This document shows, one piece after another, positions 25,608-34,526 of a stretch of 64,000 nt of DNA. The position numbers and the translations under genes were made by a program. Every line of letters begins with the position of its first letter. The stretch's first letter is position 1. This DNA comes from Polaromonas sp. (lineage in GTDB: Bacteria; Pseudomonadota; Gammaproteobacteria; Burkholderiales; Burkholderiaceae_C), in NCBI RefSeq assembly GCF_029945925.1, contig NZ_JAQSDN010000067.1, positions 1 to 64,000 on the forward strand, given 5' to 3'. The notes beneath the pieces were generated by a model. That model ran no database searches and was not told where the DNA came from. It saw only the letters and a program-made list of their open reading frames with translations.

Positions 25608-25874
25608 TCAAGTGTTACATCCCGAGTCGCGCGCCGCTGTGCGCATGTGAACAACGCCGTGGCATCGGTCACCGTGCTGGCGCGTACCTGCATGCAAGCG
25701 GACGCCTGGGCCACGGCCTTGCTGGTGGAGGGCGCCATTGAAGGGCTGGCCACGGCACAGCGCATGGGGATGGATGTGTTGTTCCTCCTTCGCCGTCCCG
25801 AAGGGTTGGTGGAGGTGGGGCTGGGTCGGTTTGGCAGACAGGAATTGTCAGCACCGCCGCGTCAGGCATGGTGA
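25608..25874 (+). pseudogene. apbE C-terminal remnant
   Basis: The translated segment from about 25647 reads NNAVASVTVLARTCMQADAWATA and ends with a FLLR strand. This is the C-terminal hallmark of ApbE (FAD:protein FMN transferase), where the VTVLA-TC--ADAWAT block forms part of the active site. No upstream ApbE sequence with DPRTG or a lipoprotein signal can be found, and the codons just before it are degenerate. I read it as the tail of a lost gene at the edge of the accessory block. Confidence 0.6.
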
Positions 25875-25894
25875 CCGGATCACGGGGCTGTGCT

Positions 25895-26227
25895 TTACTG
25901 CTTGACGGTCAACTTATTGTGGATGGTATGGGCGCCCTGGGCGGCCCGTGCGGCGCTGATGGCGGTATCGATCTGCGCCTGGCTTGACACGACACCCGTG
26001 AGCCGAACGTCGCCCTTGGTCGTGACGACAGTGATGTCCAGCCCCGCCAAACCGGGTTCCTTGTTCAGTGCAGATTTCACATGGTTGGTGATGTCGGCAT
26101 CTGAAACGTTGGCAGCTGCGCTGGCAGCCGGAGTCAGGGTTGCGCTCGGGGTCTCTGCCTTGTTGCATGCGGTCAGCAGCATCGTGCAGCAGGCGGTCAA
26201 CAGGAAAATTTGGGTGATGGATTTCAT
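25895..26227 (-). CDS. BON-domain lipoprotein (OsmY-like)
   Basis: A 110-residue protein. A lipoprotein signal with lipobox LLTAC (C21) is followed by a short Ala/Thr linker and one BON domain (about residues 42-108: DADITNHVKSALNKEPGL, DITVVTTKGDVRLTGVV, ISAARAAQGAHTIHN). BON domains bind phospholipid surfaces and occur in stress-related periplasmic or outer-membrane proteins such as OsmY. The gene stands alone between two pseudogenes. Confidence 0.88.
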   Translation of the reverse strand: MKSITQIFLLTACCTMLLTACNKAETPSATLTPAASAAANVSDADITNHVKSALNKEPGLAGLDITVVTTKGDVRLTGVVSSQAQIDTAISAARAAQGAHTIHNKLTVKQ

Positions 26228-26479
26228 GGGATTCCTTCGTGGGATGTGGGCAATAAAAGCGCCTTGCTCTGCGGCTTTACTCGGTGGGAAAGGTTGAAAG
26301 GCTTGAGAGCCAGTGGTTAGCTCTGGACCTTGGGACCATGTTGCAGGCGTGCAGCTGAACCTAAGCTGAACAAGAACGCGCGCTCGGCGGCGTTTGAGCC
26401 AATTCGTTGCGTCATCGACCCGTGTGGGCTCTTTGACGGGGCCTATTCAGCGTGGCCTTTGACGAGTCAGGCTGTCCTC

Positions 26480-26625
26480 CCTTCAGCGCTTCCGGCACGC
26501 GGATCGCTTACAGGAAGAGCGGCTTGCCAGCGGCCTTGCTACCGAACACCTTGTGCTACCGGTTCGGCTCGAGGTCCACCTTGAAGTGTTCGGGGATGCT
26601 GCCGGTCGCAGGGATCTTGTAGCGG
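26480..26625 (-). pseudogene. broken second copy of the xdhB 3' end
   Basis: The minus strand translates as YKIPATGSIPEHFKVDL, then EPNR, a TAG stop, HKVFGSKAAGKPLFL, and after a frameshift VPEALKGG. The intact xdhB reads YKIPATGDIPKHFKVDLWPE, then PNREDNVFGSKAVGEPPFML and SVLEALKEA. The copy has an in-frame stop, lacks a codon, is frameshifted, and has lysine where the catalytic glutamate of GEPP should be. It lies 136 nt from the 3' end of the intact gene. The rest of 26228-26760 shows nothing recognisable. Confidence 0.75.
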
Positions 26626-26760
26626 CCGGGCCGACTTGGGCTGGGGTCGTTAAGTCAGGCGTTGCACGGGGGCGTGAAGGACTCCTATCCCCAGCATCGC
26701 TAGATCGTGCAGGCCACATCGTAAAACACTGCTGGCTAGCCATCCACGATAAATATTGAT

Positions 26761-29148
26761 TTAGGGACGCTTGAGGGCCTTCAGCACATGCTCCGCCGTC
26801 GCCGGCGCTTCCAGTCTGACCGCGCCCGGCCGGGCCGCCGCCACCGCCTCTTTCAGCGCCTCCAGCACACTGATCGCCAGCATGAACGGGGGTTCACCCA
26901 CAGCCTTGCTGCCGAAGACGTTGTCCTCGCGGTTCGGCTCGGGCCAGAGGTCCACTTTGAAGTGTTTGGGGATGTCGCCGGTGGCCGGAATCTTGTAGGT
27001 GCTGGGGGCGTGGGTGCTCAGCAAACCCTTGTCGTTCCAGACCAGCTGCTCGGTGGTCAGCCAGCCCATGCCCTGCACAAAGCCGCCTTCGATCTGCCCG
27101 ATGTCGATGGCCGGGTTGATGCTGGTGCCCACGTCGTGCAAGATGTCCACCTTGAGCACACGGCTTTCGCCGGTCAGCGTGTCAATGGCGACCTCGCTGC
27201 AGGCAGCGCCGTAGGCGAAGTAATAAAACGGCCGGCCGGTCAGCGTGGTCTTGTCGTAGTGGATTTTCGGCGTGCGGTAAAAACCGTCGCTCCAGAGCTG
27301 GATGCGGTTGGCATAGGCCAGGCGCACCACTTCCGGGAAAGGCCGGCTGCCGGCGGGCGAGCTGATTTTGCCGCCGGCAAAAGACACGGCGCCGGCGCCG
27401 CAGCTGTCCAGCCCGGCGACGAACTGCGCCAGGTTGCCCTTCACATTGCGCGCGGCATACTGCGCGGCGCGCGCGTTGAGGTCGGTGCCGGCCGAGGCGG
27501 CGGTGGCTGAGGCGTTCGGTATCTTGCTGGTGTCGCTGGCCGTGGCCAGAACGTCTTCGAAAGCCACGCCGAGTTCGTCGGCGACGATTTGCGCGACCTT
27601 GGTGTTCAGGCCCTGGCCCATCTCGGTGCCGCCGTGGTTGACCTGCACGCTGCCGTCGGTGTAGACATGCACGAGTGCGCCGGCCTGGTTGAACAAGGTG
27701 GCGGTGAAGGAGATGCCGAACTTGACCGGCGTGATCGCGATGCCGCGCTTGATCACCGGGCTTTTTTCGTTCCATGCCGAAATGGCCTGGCGCCGGCTCC
27801 GGTATTGCGCAGACAGCTCCAGTTTTGATAGCAAAGGGTCGAGGATGTTGTCTTCGACCTTCATCTGGTAATGGGTGGTGTTCCTGTCTTCCACGCCGTA
27901 CAGGTTGCGCTTGCGCACATCCAGCGGGTCCAGGCCCAGATGCCGCGCGATGTCGCCGAGAATGGTTTCGATCAGCACCACACCCTGCGGGCCGCCGAAG
28001 CCACGGAAGGCGGTGTGGCTTTGCGTATTCGTCTTGCAGCGGTAGGACGCGATCTCCACGTCTTCGAGAAAGTAGGCGTTGTCGGTGTGGAAAATCGCGC
28101 GGTCGGCCACCGGGCCGCTGAGGTCGGCGCTGAAGCCGCAGTTGGCCGCCATCATGAGGTTCAGGCCGTGCAGGCGCCCGCTGTGATCGAAACCTACGGT
28201 GTAGTCGTAGGCAAAGGGGTGGCGCTTGCCGGTGACCAGAAAGTCGTCGTCGCGGTCCAGCCGCAGCTTGATGGGGCATTTGAATTTGTTTGCGGCAATC
28301 GCGGCCCACACGGCCAGGTGGCCGGCCTGCGTTTCCTTGCCGCCGAAGCCGCCGCCCATGCGCCGGCATTCGACACGCACCGCATGGTTGGCTGTACCCA
28401 GCGCGTGCGAGACCCAGTGCTGCACCTCGCCCGGGTGCTGGGTGCTGGAATACACCAGCCACTGGTTCTGCTCCTGCGGCAGCACGTAGGCGATCTGGCC
28501 TTCGAGGTAGAAGTGTTCCTGGCCGCCGACCTCGAGCTGGCCGGAAAGCAGGTGGGGGGCCGAAGCCAGCGCCTGCGCCGCGTTGCCGCGTTTCACAAAC
28601 ACCGGCGGCAACACATAGCTTTCGGCCTTCAGCGCCTCGCGCACCTTCAGGATGGCCGGCAGTTCCTCGATGTCGAGTTTGACCTTGCGTGCGGCGCGGC
28701 GTGCCTGCATCACCGAGCCGGCAACCACCAGGCCGATGACCTGGCCGATGTGTTCCACCGTGTCGGTCGCAAACACCGGCTCGTCATGCACAAAAGTGGC
28801 CAGCAGCGGGTCGCCCGGAATATCGCCTGCCAGGACGACACCGTGCACGCCGGCCATGGCCAGTGCGGCGGCGGCATCCACGCCGCGCAGCCGGCCGTGG
28901 GCGATGGTCGAGAGGATGGGTGCCGCGTACAGGGTGCCGCGCGCTTCCAGGATGTCGTCCACATAGGTTGCGGCACCGGCCACCTGCGCGCGGGCGCTTT
29001 CGTGTTTGTGCGAGTGGCCGGCAGCGCCGCGCGCGGGCTTGTTCGCTGCGGCTGGGGCGGCCACGGGCGGCATGGGGACCACGGGCGCGGCCGGGTTGTC
29101 GGCGCGGCTGACCGGGCCTTCATCGTGGTTCTTTTCCCGGGCGTTCAT
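26761..29148 (-). CDS. xdhB: xanthine dehydrogenase, molybdopterin-binding subunit
   Basis: A 795-residue large subunit that oxidises hypoxanthine and xanthine to urate. Typical blocks are visible: QEHFYLEGQ, STQHPGEVQ, RMGGGFGGKE, FRGFGGPQG, HGGTEMGQGLNTK, and GEPPFML with the catalytic glutamate near the C-terminus. The first 50 residues are an unusual Ala/Pro-rich extension. The gene follows xdhA by 97 nt on the same strand; the accessory gene xdhC is at 9173. A partial family A repeat match covers residues about 440-450. Confidence 0.94.
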   Translation of the reverse strand: MNAREKNHDEGPVSRADNPAAPVVPMPPVAAPAAANKPARGAAGHSHKHESARAQVAGAATYVDDILEARGTLYAAPILSTIAHGRLRGVDAAAALAMAGVHGVVLAGDIPGDPLLATFVHDEPVFATDTVEHIGQVIGLVVAGSVMQARRAARKVKLDIEELPAILKVREALKAESYVLPPVFVKRGNAAQALASAPHLLSGQLEVGGQEHFYLEGQIAYVLPQEQNQWLVYSSTQHPGEVQHWVSHALGTANHAVRVECRRMGGGFGGKETQAGHLAVWAAIAANKFKCPIKLRLDRDDDFLVTGKRHPFAYDYTVGFDHSGRLHGLNLMMAANCGFSADLSGPVADRAIFHTDNAYFLEDVEIASYRCKTNTQSHTAFRGFGGPQGVVLIETILGDIARHLGLDPLDVRKRNLYGVEDRNTTHYQMKVEDNILDPLLSKLELSAQYRSRRQAISAWNEKSPVIKRGIAITPVKFGISFTATLFNQAGALVHVYTDGSVQVNHGGTEMGQGLNTKVAQIVADELGVAFEDVLATASDTSKIPNASATAASAGTDLNARAAQYAARNVKGNLAQFVAGLDSCGAGAVSFAGGKISSPAGSRPFPEVVRLAYANRIQLWSDGFYRTPKIHYDKTTLTGRPFYYFAYGAACSEVAIDTLTGESRVLKVDILHDVGTSINPAIDIGQIEGGFVQGMGWLTTEQLVWNDKGLLSTHAPSTYKIPATGDIPKHFKVDLWPEPNREDNVFGSKAVGEPPFMLAISVLEALKEAVAAARPGAVRLEAPATAEHVLKALKRP
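27803..27832 (-). repeat. partial match to repeat family A in xdhB
   Basis: On the minus strand GCTATCAAAACTGGAGCTG is identical to the xdhA copy (30211-30266) and is followed by a TGCGC block; the second half is not recognisable. Homologous XdhB proteins have a similar QLE-S segment here, so chance similarity is possible. Confidence 0.35.
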
Positions 29149-29168
29149 TGCGCTTTTTTCCCAAGGCT

Positions 29169-29197
29169 GTCATTGCGGACTTGTTCCGCCATCCATT
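29169..29197. repeat. family D repeat between xdhB and xdhA
   Basis: GTCATTGCGGACTTGTTCCG followed by CCATCCATT, a single copy in the 97-nt gap between xdhA and xdhB. Confidence 0.6.
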
Positions 29198-29245
29198 CCC
29201 CGGCCAGGTGTGCAGACATGACAAATTGGTTGGTTTTTTGAATGC

Positions 29246-30805
29246 TCACGTGGCTTCTTCCAGAACAAAGGACTCCAGATTGATCTGCTGCAAACCCTGG
29301 CTCTCCAGCCAGAAGCGCTGCAGCAAATTGCCCAGCACCTCGCTGCGGTAGGCGCCCGAGGCGCGCATGTCGGAGATCGGCGAAAACTCGGCGCGCAGGG
29401 TGCTGATGGCCTGCTGCACGGTGGCCGCGGTCCAGGGCCGGCCGGTGAGGACGGCTTCAGTCTGCGAAGCGCGCACCGGTGTGGCCGCCACGCCGCCGGC
29501 GCCTATCGAGGCGGAGTTGACCTTGCCATCTTCCACTTGCAGCTTGATCGCCAGGCAAACGGCAGAGATGTCGTCGTCATACCGTTTGGAAATTTTGTAG
29601 ACGCGCAGCAACTCCTGCCCCTCACCCTCGCCCTCTCCCCAGAGGGGCGAGGGAGCAGCAGCGCCCGGTGTTGTTCCCTTTCCCTGCGGGAGATGGTCAG
29701 GGTGAGGGCTGCCAGGCCGGGGCACCTTGATCCAGGCCAGCAGCTCGTCTTTGGCCATCACATTCTTGCGGTAGCCGGTGTAGAGCTGCTCCAGCGGCAT
29801 CTCGCGGTGGCCACGCACACTCATCAGCACGACATTCGCGCCCAGTGCGATCAGCAGCGGCATCGAGTCGCCGATCGGCGAGCCGTTGGCCACGTTGCCG
29901 CCCAGGGTGCCGGCGTTGCGCACCGGCAGGCCGGCGAAGCGATGGGCAAAAGCCTGCAGCTGCGGCCGGTCGGCCACCAGTGCGGCAAAGGCGTCGCTGA
30001 GCGTGACGGCCGCGCCGATGGCGACGTGGTGCTCGTAGTGCTCTACCCGCCGCAGTTCCTCCACCCGCGTCAGGTCCAGCACCTGGCCGAACTGCCTGTG
30101 CATCTTGGTCACCCAGAGGCCGACGTCGGTGCACCCCGCGACGAGCTGGGCGTCGGGGTGGGCGGCGCGGGCGGCCAGCAGTTCAGCCAGGGTCCGCGGC
30201 GCGTTGTAAGCCAAATCGGCCTCCAGCCCTTGCTGCTTATGCGCAAGCAGCTCCAGTTTTGATAGCAGATCGGCCTCGTCCACCGGCACGGCGGGCAAGG
30301 CCGCCATCTGCTGCGCAGCGTCAAAAATTGGCCGATAACCGGTGCAGCGGCACAGGTTGCCCGACAGGTCCTGCTGCGCCAGCTCGCGCGTGATGGTCTG
30401 GCCCTGGCAGACATGATTCTGGTACATGCCGAACAGGCTCATGACAAACCCGGGGGTGCAGAAGCCGCACTGCGACGCATGGCAATTCACCATGGCCTCC
30501 TGCGCCGGGTGCAGCGTGCCGTCGGCGGCGGCCAGGTCCTCAACGGTCCACAGCGCCTGGCCGTTCACCGAATGCGCCAGCTTGATGCAGCTGTTGACGG
30601 CCCGATAAGACAGGCGTCCGCCTTCGGCCTCGCCGACCACCACCGTGCAGGCGCCGCAGTCGCCTTCGCCGCAGCCTTCCTTGGTGCCGGTGCAGCCCAG
30701 GTCCTCACGCAGCACCTCCAGCAGCGTGCGGCTGGGTGGTACATTGGCGAGCGCGACCACCTCGCCACCCCGGATGAATTGAATGGTTTTAAGAGGCGAA
30801 GACAT
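29246..30805 (-). CDS. xdhA: xanthine dehydrogenase, iron-sulfur/FAD subunit
   Basis: A 519-residue small subunit. The N-terminal 2Fe-2S domains have EGCGEGDCGAC (C45, C50, C53), CGFCTPGF and CRCTGYRP. An FAD-binding domain follows (VAGCTDVGLWVTK, GGNVANGSPIGD) and a C-terminal CO-dehydrogenase-flavoprotein-like domain. The ATG at 30805 has AGGA 9 nt upstream and is preferred over the ATG at 30811. Two dispersed repeats are translated: family A (residues 180-199, linker between iron-sulfur and FAD domains) and a family B pair (366-397, before the last domain). Confidence 0.94.
   Translation of the reverse strand: MSSPLKTIQFIRGGEVVALANVPPSRTLLEVLREDLGCTGTKEGCGEGDCGACTVVVGEAEGGRLSYRAVNSCIKLAHSVNGQALWTVEDLAAADGTLHPAQEAMVNCHASQCGFCTPGFVMSLFGMYQNHVCQGQTITRELAQQDLSGNLCRCTGYRPIFDAAQQMAALPAVPVDEADLLSKLELLAHKQQGLEADLAYNAPRTLAELLAARAAHPDAQLVAGCTDVGLWVTKMHRQFGQVLDLTRVEELRRVEHYEHHVAIGAAVTLSDAFAALVADRPQLQAFAHRFAGLPVRNAGTLGGNVANGSPIGDSMPLLIALGANVVLMSVRGHREMPLEQLYTGYRKNVMAKDELLAWIKVPRPGSPHPDHLPQGKGTTPGAAAPSPLWGEGEGEGQELLRVYKISKRYDDDISAVCLAIKLQVEDGKVNSASIGAGGVAATPVRASQTEAVLTGRPWTAATVQQAISTLRAEFSPISDMRASGAYRSEVLGNLLQRFWLESQGLQQINLESFVLEEAT
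29616..29709. repeat. inverted pair of family B repeats inside xdhA
   Basis: Units at 29616-29657 and 29671-29709 in opposite orientation with a 13-nt spacer. They are translated as PGSPHPDHLPQGKG and APSPLWGEGEGEG. The layout matches the pair in iorA. Confidence 0.85.
30211..30266 (-). repeat. dispersed repeat family A, copy 6, inside xdhA
   Basis: A 56-bp, well-conserved copy on the minus strand: GCTATCAAAACTGGAGC, TGCTTGCGC, then CAAGGGCTGGAGGCC and GATTTGG. It encodes LLSKLELLAHKQQGLEADLA in XdhA. Confidence 0.85.
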
Positions 30806-30819
30806 GTCCATGTTTCCTA

Positions 30820-30851
30820 GGGTAAACCCAATCGTTCCGGGCCGGTATACC
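30820..30851. promoter_or_regulatory. divergent xdhA / LysR control region with palindromes
   Basis: The 78-nt spacer holds GGGTAAACCC (30820-30829) and the perfect palindrome GGTATACC (30844-30851). Such dyads are candidate LysR sites. Assigned by position and symmetry only. Confidence 0.4.
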
Positions 30852-30883
30852 CATCGTCGTATCAGAGCGATGCACAAAAAGGT

Positions 30884-31816
30884 ATGAAAGACCAGGCCTT
30901 ATTCGACAAGATAGACCTCCATCTCATAAGGGTCTTGAACACCGTGCTGACCGAACGCAGCGTTTCGCGCGCCGCCATCCGCCTTGGAATGTACCAACCC
31001 GCCGTCAGCGCCGCGCTCAAGCGCCTGCGCGAGCTGGCGGGGGACCCGCTGCTGGTGCGTTCGGGCGCCGGCATGGTGCCCACCGACGCCGGCCTGCGCA
31101 TGATCGACCCCTCGGCGCGTATTCTCCGGGCGGCCGAGGTGTTGTTCAGCGACGCCCGCGGGTTCGATGCGGCCACCGCCACCCACACCTTCAGCCTGGC
31201 CTGCAGCGACTACATGGACCCGCTGTTTCTGCCGCAGCTCGTGGCGCAGATCAAGAACCTGGCGCCGCTGTGCCATGTGGACATTCACCCGCTATCGGGC
31301 GAGTCGGACTACCGCACGCGGCTGGCGCAGGGCGAGGTCGACATCGTGGTCGGCAACTGGCCGGCGCCGCCGGGCGACCTGCACATGGCGCGCCTGTTCG
31401 GCGACGAGGTGGTCTGCCTGGTGGCCAAAAACCACCCGGCGGTACGCCGCGGCTGGGACAGCGCGAGCTGGCTGGCCGCCGAACACGTGGCGCCGACGCC
31501 CACCCACCCGGGCGCCAAGGGCGTGATTGATGAGCACCTGGACAAGCTGGGCCTGCAGCGCAACATCACCGTGCGCTGCCCGCACTTCGGCCTGATTCCC
31601 GCCATGGTGGCCTCCAGCCTGCTGGTGCTGACCACCGGCCGCCAGTACTGCGAGCGTTACACGGCGACCTTGCCGTTGAAGATCCTTCCCTGCCCGGTAG
31701 ACTTCCCCCGCATGATGTATTACCAGCTCTGGCATGAGCGCACCCATGCCTCGGCGTCGGCCAAATGGCTGCGCGACCGTGTCAAGACGGTGGCTTCGGC
31801 GCTACGAAAAGAATAG
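30884..31816 (+). CDS. LysR-family regulator of xanthine dehydrogenase genes (predicted)
   Basis: LysR regulator of 310 residues with the start KIDLHLIRVLNTVLTERSVS and helix-turn-helix VSRAAIRLGMYQPAVSAALK (about 28-47), and a two-lobed effector domain from about residue 95. It is divergent from xdhAB and upstream of the BMP transporter operon, so a purine-responsive role is likely (inference). Its last five residues and TAG stop come from a family A repeat (31801-31856). Confidence 0.87.
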   Translation: MKDQALFDKIDLHLIRVLNTVLTERSVSRAAIRLGMYQPAVSAALKRLRELAGDPLLVRSGAGMVPTDAGLRMIDPSARILRAAEVLFSDARGFDAATATHTFSLACSDYMDPLFLPQLVAQIKNLAPLCHVDIHPLSGESDYRTRLAQGEVDIVVGNWPAPPGDLHMARLFGDEVVCLVAKNHPAVRRGWDSASWLAAEHVAPTPTHPGAKGVIDEHLDKLGLQRNITVRCPHFGLIPAMVASSLLVLTTGRQYCERYTATLPLKILPCPVDFPRMMYYQLWHERTHASASAKWLRDRVKTVASALRKE

Positions 31817-31856
31817 CTGCCTGCGCTTGATGCACAAGGGCTGGAGCCTTGAAACA
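31801..31856 (+). repeat. dispersed repeat family A, copy 7, overlapping a LysR stop
   Basis: GCTACGAAAAGAATAGC palindrome, TGCCTGCGC, then CAAGGGCTGGAGCC. The TAG in the palindrome is the stop codon of the LysR gene (31814-31816). It ends 20 nt before the next start codon. Confidence 0.75.
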
Positions 31857-31876
31857 TATATAAGAACCAAGAGACA

Positions 31877-33454
31877 ATGTCCGCTTCCACCGTTCCTTCA
31901 GACCCGCCGCCCGGCCCGCCGTCCGCTGCCGCGCCGCGCCTGCGGCTCACCGGCATCACCAAGGCCTACCCGGCGGTGGTCGCCAACAGCGATGTGTCGC
32001 TGACGGTCCAGCCCGGCGAGATCCACGCCGTGCTCGGCGAAAACGGCGCCGGCAAATCGACGCTGATGAAAATCATCTACGGCGCGGTCAAGCCCGACGC
32101 CGGCCGGGTTGAAGTCGATGGCCGCCCCGTGGTGATCCGCAACCCGCAGGAGGCGCGTGCGCTGGGCATCGCCATGGTGTTCCAGCATTTCAGCCTGTTC
32201 GACACGCTGACCGTGGCTGAAAACGTGTGGCTCGGCCTAAGCAAAAGCCTGAGCCTGGCCGAGGTGTCGCGCCGCATCATCGCCACCACGCAGGAGTACG
32301 GCCTGCAGCTCGAACCCACGCGGCCGGTGCACACGCTGGGTGTGGGTGAGCGCCAGCGTGTGGAGATTGTGCGTTCGCTGCTGACCGACCCCAAGCTGCT
32401 GATTCTTGACGAGCCGACCTCGGTGCTGACGCCGCAGGCGGTGGAGAACCTGTTTGTCACGCTGCGCCAGCTCGCCGCACGCGGCTGCAGCATCCTGTAC
32501 ATCAGCCACAAGCTGCACGAAATCCGTGCGTTGTGCACGGCCTGCACGGTGCTGCGCGGCGGCAAGGTCACCGGCGTCTGCGATCCGCGCGAGGAGTCCA
32601 ACGCCTCGCTGAGCCGCCTGATGATTGGTGCCGAGCCGCCGGCACTCGAGCACCGCGAGCAGCCCGCCGGCGCCATGGTGCTGGAAGTGCGCGACCTGAG
32701 CCTGGCGCGGGAAGACCAGTTTGGCGTGGACCTGCAACACATTGCGCTGACGGTGCGCGCTGGCGAGGTGGTCGGCATTGCCGGTGTCTCGGGCAACGGC
32801 CAGAAGGAGCTGCTGTATGCGCTGTCGGGTGAAGACAGACGTGCGGCGGGCGACAGCATCCAGGTTGCGGGGCAGGGCGTGGGCCGGCTCGGCCCCATGC
32901 AGCGCCGAGCGCTGGGCCTGCATTTCCTGCCGGAAGAGCGGCTCGGGCGCGGGGCCGTGCCGACGCTGAGCCTGGCGCACAACCTGCTGCTCACGCGAAG
33001 TGATGCGGTGGGGCGCTGCGGTTGGCTCAAGCTCGGCGCCCTGCAGGCGCAGGCGGCCGGCCTCATCGCCCGCTACCAGGTCAAGGCCGGCGGCCCGCAA
33101 GCGGCGGCGCAATCGCTGTCGGGCGGCAACCTGCAGAAATTCCTGGTCGGCCGCGAGATCGAGGCCCAACCCACACTGCTGATTGTTTCGCAGCCGACCT
33201 GGGGGGTGGACGTGGGCGCCTCGGCGCAAATCCGTGGCGAACTGCTCAAGCTGCGCGACAAGGGCTGTGCGGTGCTGGTGGTCAGCGAAGAGCTCGAAGA
33301 ACTGTTCGACATCTGCGACCGCCTTTACGTGATGGCCAAGGGGCAGATCTCGCCGGCCCTGCCGCGTGCCGATGCGACGGTGGCGCTGGTCGGGCAGTGG
33401 ATGAGCGGACTGTGGAATGACCATGCCGTGGAGGGTGCCCATGCTCAAGCTTGA
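31877..33454 (+). CDS. nucleoside/purine ABC transporter, double ATPase (BMP-associated)
   Basis: A 525-residue protein with two ABC modules, as in sugar and BMP-family nucleoside transporters. Module 1 has Walker A GENGAGKST (about 54-62) and a LILDEPTSVLTP Walker B. Module 2 has the degenerate P-loop GVSGNGQKE and a normal signature LSGGNLQK. It is the first gene of an operon with two permeases and a BMP lipoprotein, and overlaps the first permease by 14 nt. The operon sits among purine-degradation genes, so it probably imports nucleosides or free purines. Confidence 0.92.
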   Translation: MSASTVPSDPPPGPPSAAAPRLRLTGITKAYPAVVANSDVSLTVQPGEIHAVLGENGAGKSTLMKIIYGAVKPDAGRVEVDGRPVVIRNPQEARALGIAMVFQHFSLFDTLTVAENVWLGLSKSLSLAEVSRRIIATTQEYGLQLEPTRPVHTLGVGERQRVEIVRSLLTDPKLLILDEPTSVLTPQAVENLFVTLRQLAARGCSILYISHKLHEIRALCTACTVLRGGKVTGVCDPREESNASLSRLMIGAEPPALEHREQPAGAMVLEVRDLSLAREDQFGVDLQHIALTVRAGEVVGIAGVSGNGQKELLYALSGEDRRAAGDSIQVAGQGVGRLGPMQRRALGLHFLPEERLGRGAVPTLSLAHNLLLTRSDAVGRCGWLKLGALQAQAAGLIARYQVKAGGPQAAAQSLSGGNLQKFLVGREIEAQPTLLIVSQPTWGVDVGASAQIRGELLKLRDKGCAVLVVSEELEELFDICDRLYVMAKGQISPALPRADATVALVGQWMSGLWNDHAVEGAHAQA

Positions 33455-34526
33455 AGCCCGGCCGCAGCCCTCGCGATGGTGGAGCCTCGGCTCGCCACTG
33501 CTGGCGTTGCTGATCACGGTGGTGATCGGTGTGTTGCTGTTTGCGGCGCTGGGCAAGGACCCGGTGCGCGGCCTGCAGATCTTTTTCTGGGAACCGGTCA
33601 AGTCGCCGTATGCGCTGAGCGAGCTGATGGTCAAGGCGACACCGCTGCTGATCATTGCGCTGGGCCTGGCCGTGTGTTTTCGCTCCAACGTCTGGAACAT
33701 CGGCGCCGAGGGCCAGTTTGTCATCGGTGCGGTCGCAGCCGGGGGCGTGGCCCTGCTGGCCGGCAAAACCACCGGCCCGTGGATCGTCCCGGCGATCATT
33801 GCGGCCGGTGTGCTGGGCGGCATGGCCTGGGCCGGCATCACGGCGCTGTTGCGCGACCGCTTCAACGCCAATGAAATTCTGGTCAGCCTGATGCTGGTCT
33901 ATGTGGCCGACATGGTGCTCAGCTACCTGGTGTTCGGCCCCTGGAAAGACCCGCAGGGCTACAACTTTCCGCAGACCAAAACCTTCGAGGCGGTGACGCA
34001 GATCCCGCGGTTGATGCAGGGCTCGCGGGTCAGCATCGGCCTGTTGATCGGTCTGGCCGGCGCGGTGGCCTTGTGGCTTTTCCTGTTTCGCACCCGGGCC
34101 GGCTTTGCCCAGCAGGTCGGCGGCCTGGCGCCAGCCGCGGCGCGTTACGCCGGCTTTTCGTCGCGCAAGGCCTTGTGGGTGGCGCTGCTGACCTCCGGCG
34201 GGGCCGCCGGGCTGGCCGGCGCGCTGGAGGTGGCCGGTCCGATCGGCCAGCTCACGCCTTATGTGCCGGCCGGCTACGGCTTTGCCGCGATCATCGTGGC
34301 CTTTGTCGGGCGGCTGCATCCGGCCGGCATGGTGTTTTCGGCGATTCTGATGAGCATGTTTTACATCGGCGGCGAACTGGCCCAGTCGCGCCTGGGCCTG
34401 CCCAAGTCGCTGACCGGGGTGTTCCAGGGCCTGCTGCTGTTCAGCCTGCTGGCCTGCGACACGCTGATCACCTACCGCGTGCGCTGGACGGGCCGCGTCA
34501 AACCCGTCATGAAAGGCGCCCGCTGA
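33441..34526 (+). CDS. nucleoside/purine ABC transporter permease 1
   Basis: A 361-residue BPD-transport-2 type permease with about eight to nine membrane segments. The family block FRSNVWNIGAEGQFVIGAVA (about 83-102) and the DRFNANEILVSLM loop are present. The ATG at 33441 with GGAGG 6-7 nt upstream is preferred over the ATG at 33417. Partner of the permease at 34526, whose start overlaps this stop by 1 nt (TGATG). Confidence 0.9.
   Translation: MLKLEARPQPSRWWSLGSPLLALLITVVIGVLLFAALGKDPVRGLQIFFWEPVKSPYALSELMVKATPLLIIALGLAVCFRSNVWNIGAEGQFVIGAVAAGGVALLAGKTTGPWIVPAIIAAGVLGGMAWAGITALLRDRFNANEILVSLMLVYVADMVLSYLVFGPWKDPQGYNFPQTKTFEAVTQIPRLMQGSRVSIGLLIGLAGAVALWLFLFRTRAGFAQQVGGLAPAAARYAGFSSRKALWVALLTSGGAAGLAGALEVAGPIGQLTPYVPAGYGFAAIIVAFVGRLHPAGMVFSAILMSMFYIGGELAQSRLGLPKSLTGVFQGLLLFSLLACDTLITYRVRWTGRVKPVMKGAR

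Noticed and set aside
25647..25874. Small standalone gene of 75 codons
   Set aside because: The sequence is the C-terminal block of ApbE only; better read as a gene remnant.
27780..27802. Second half of a family A repeat in xdhB
   Set aside because: Only the first 30 bp match; homologous XdhB proteins have a similar QYR-RRQAI segment, so this part is probably native.
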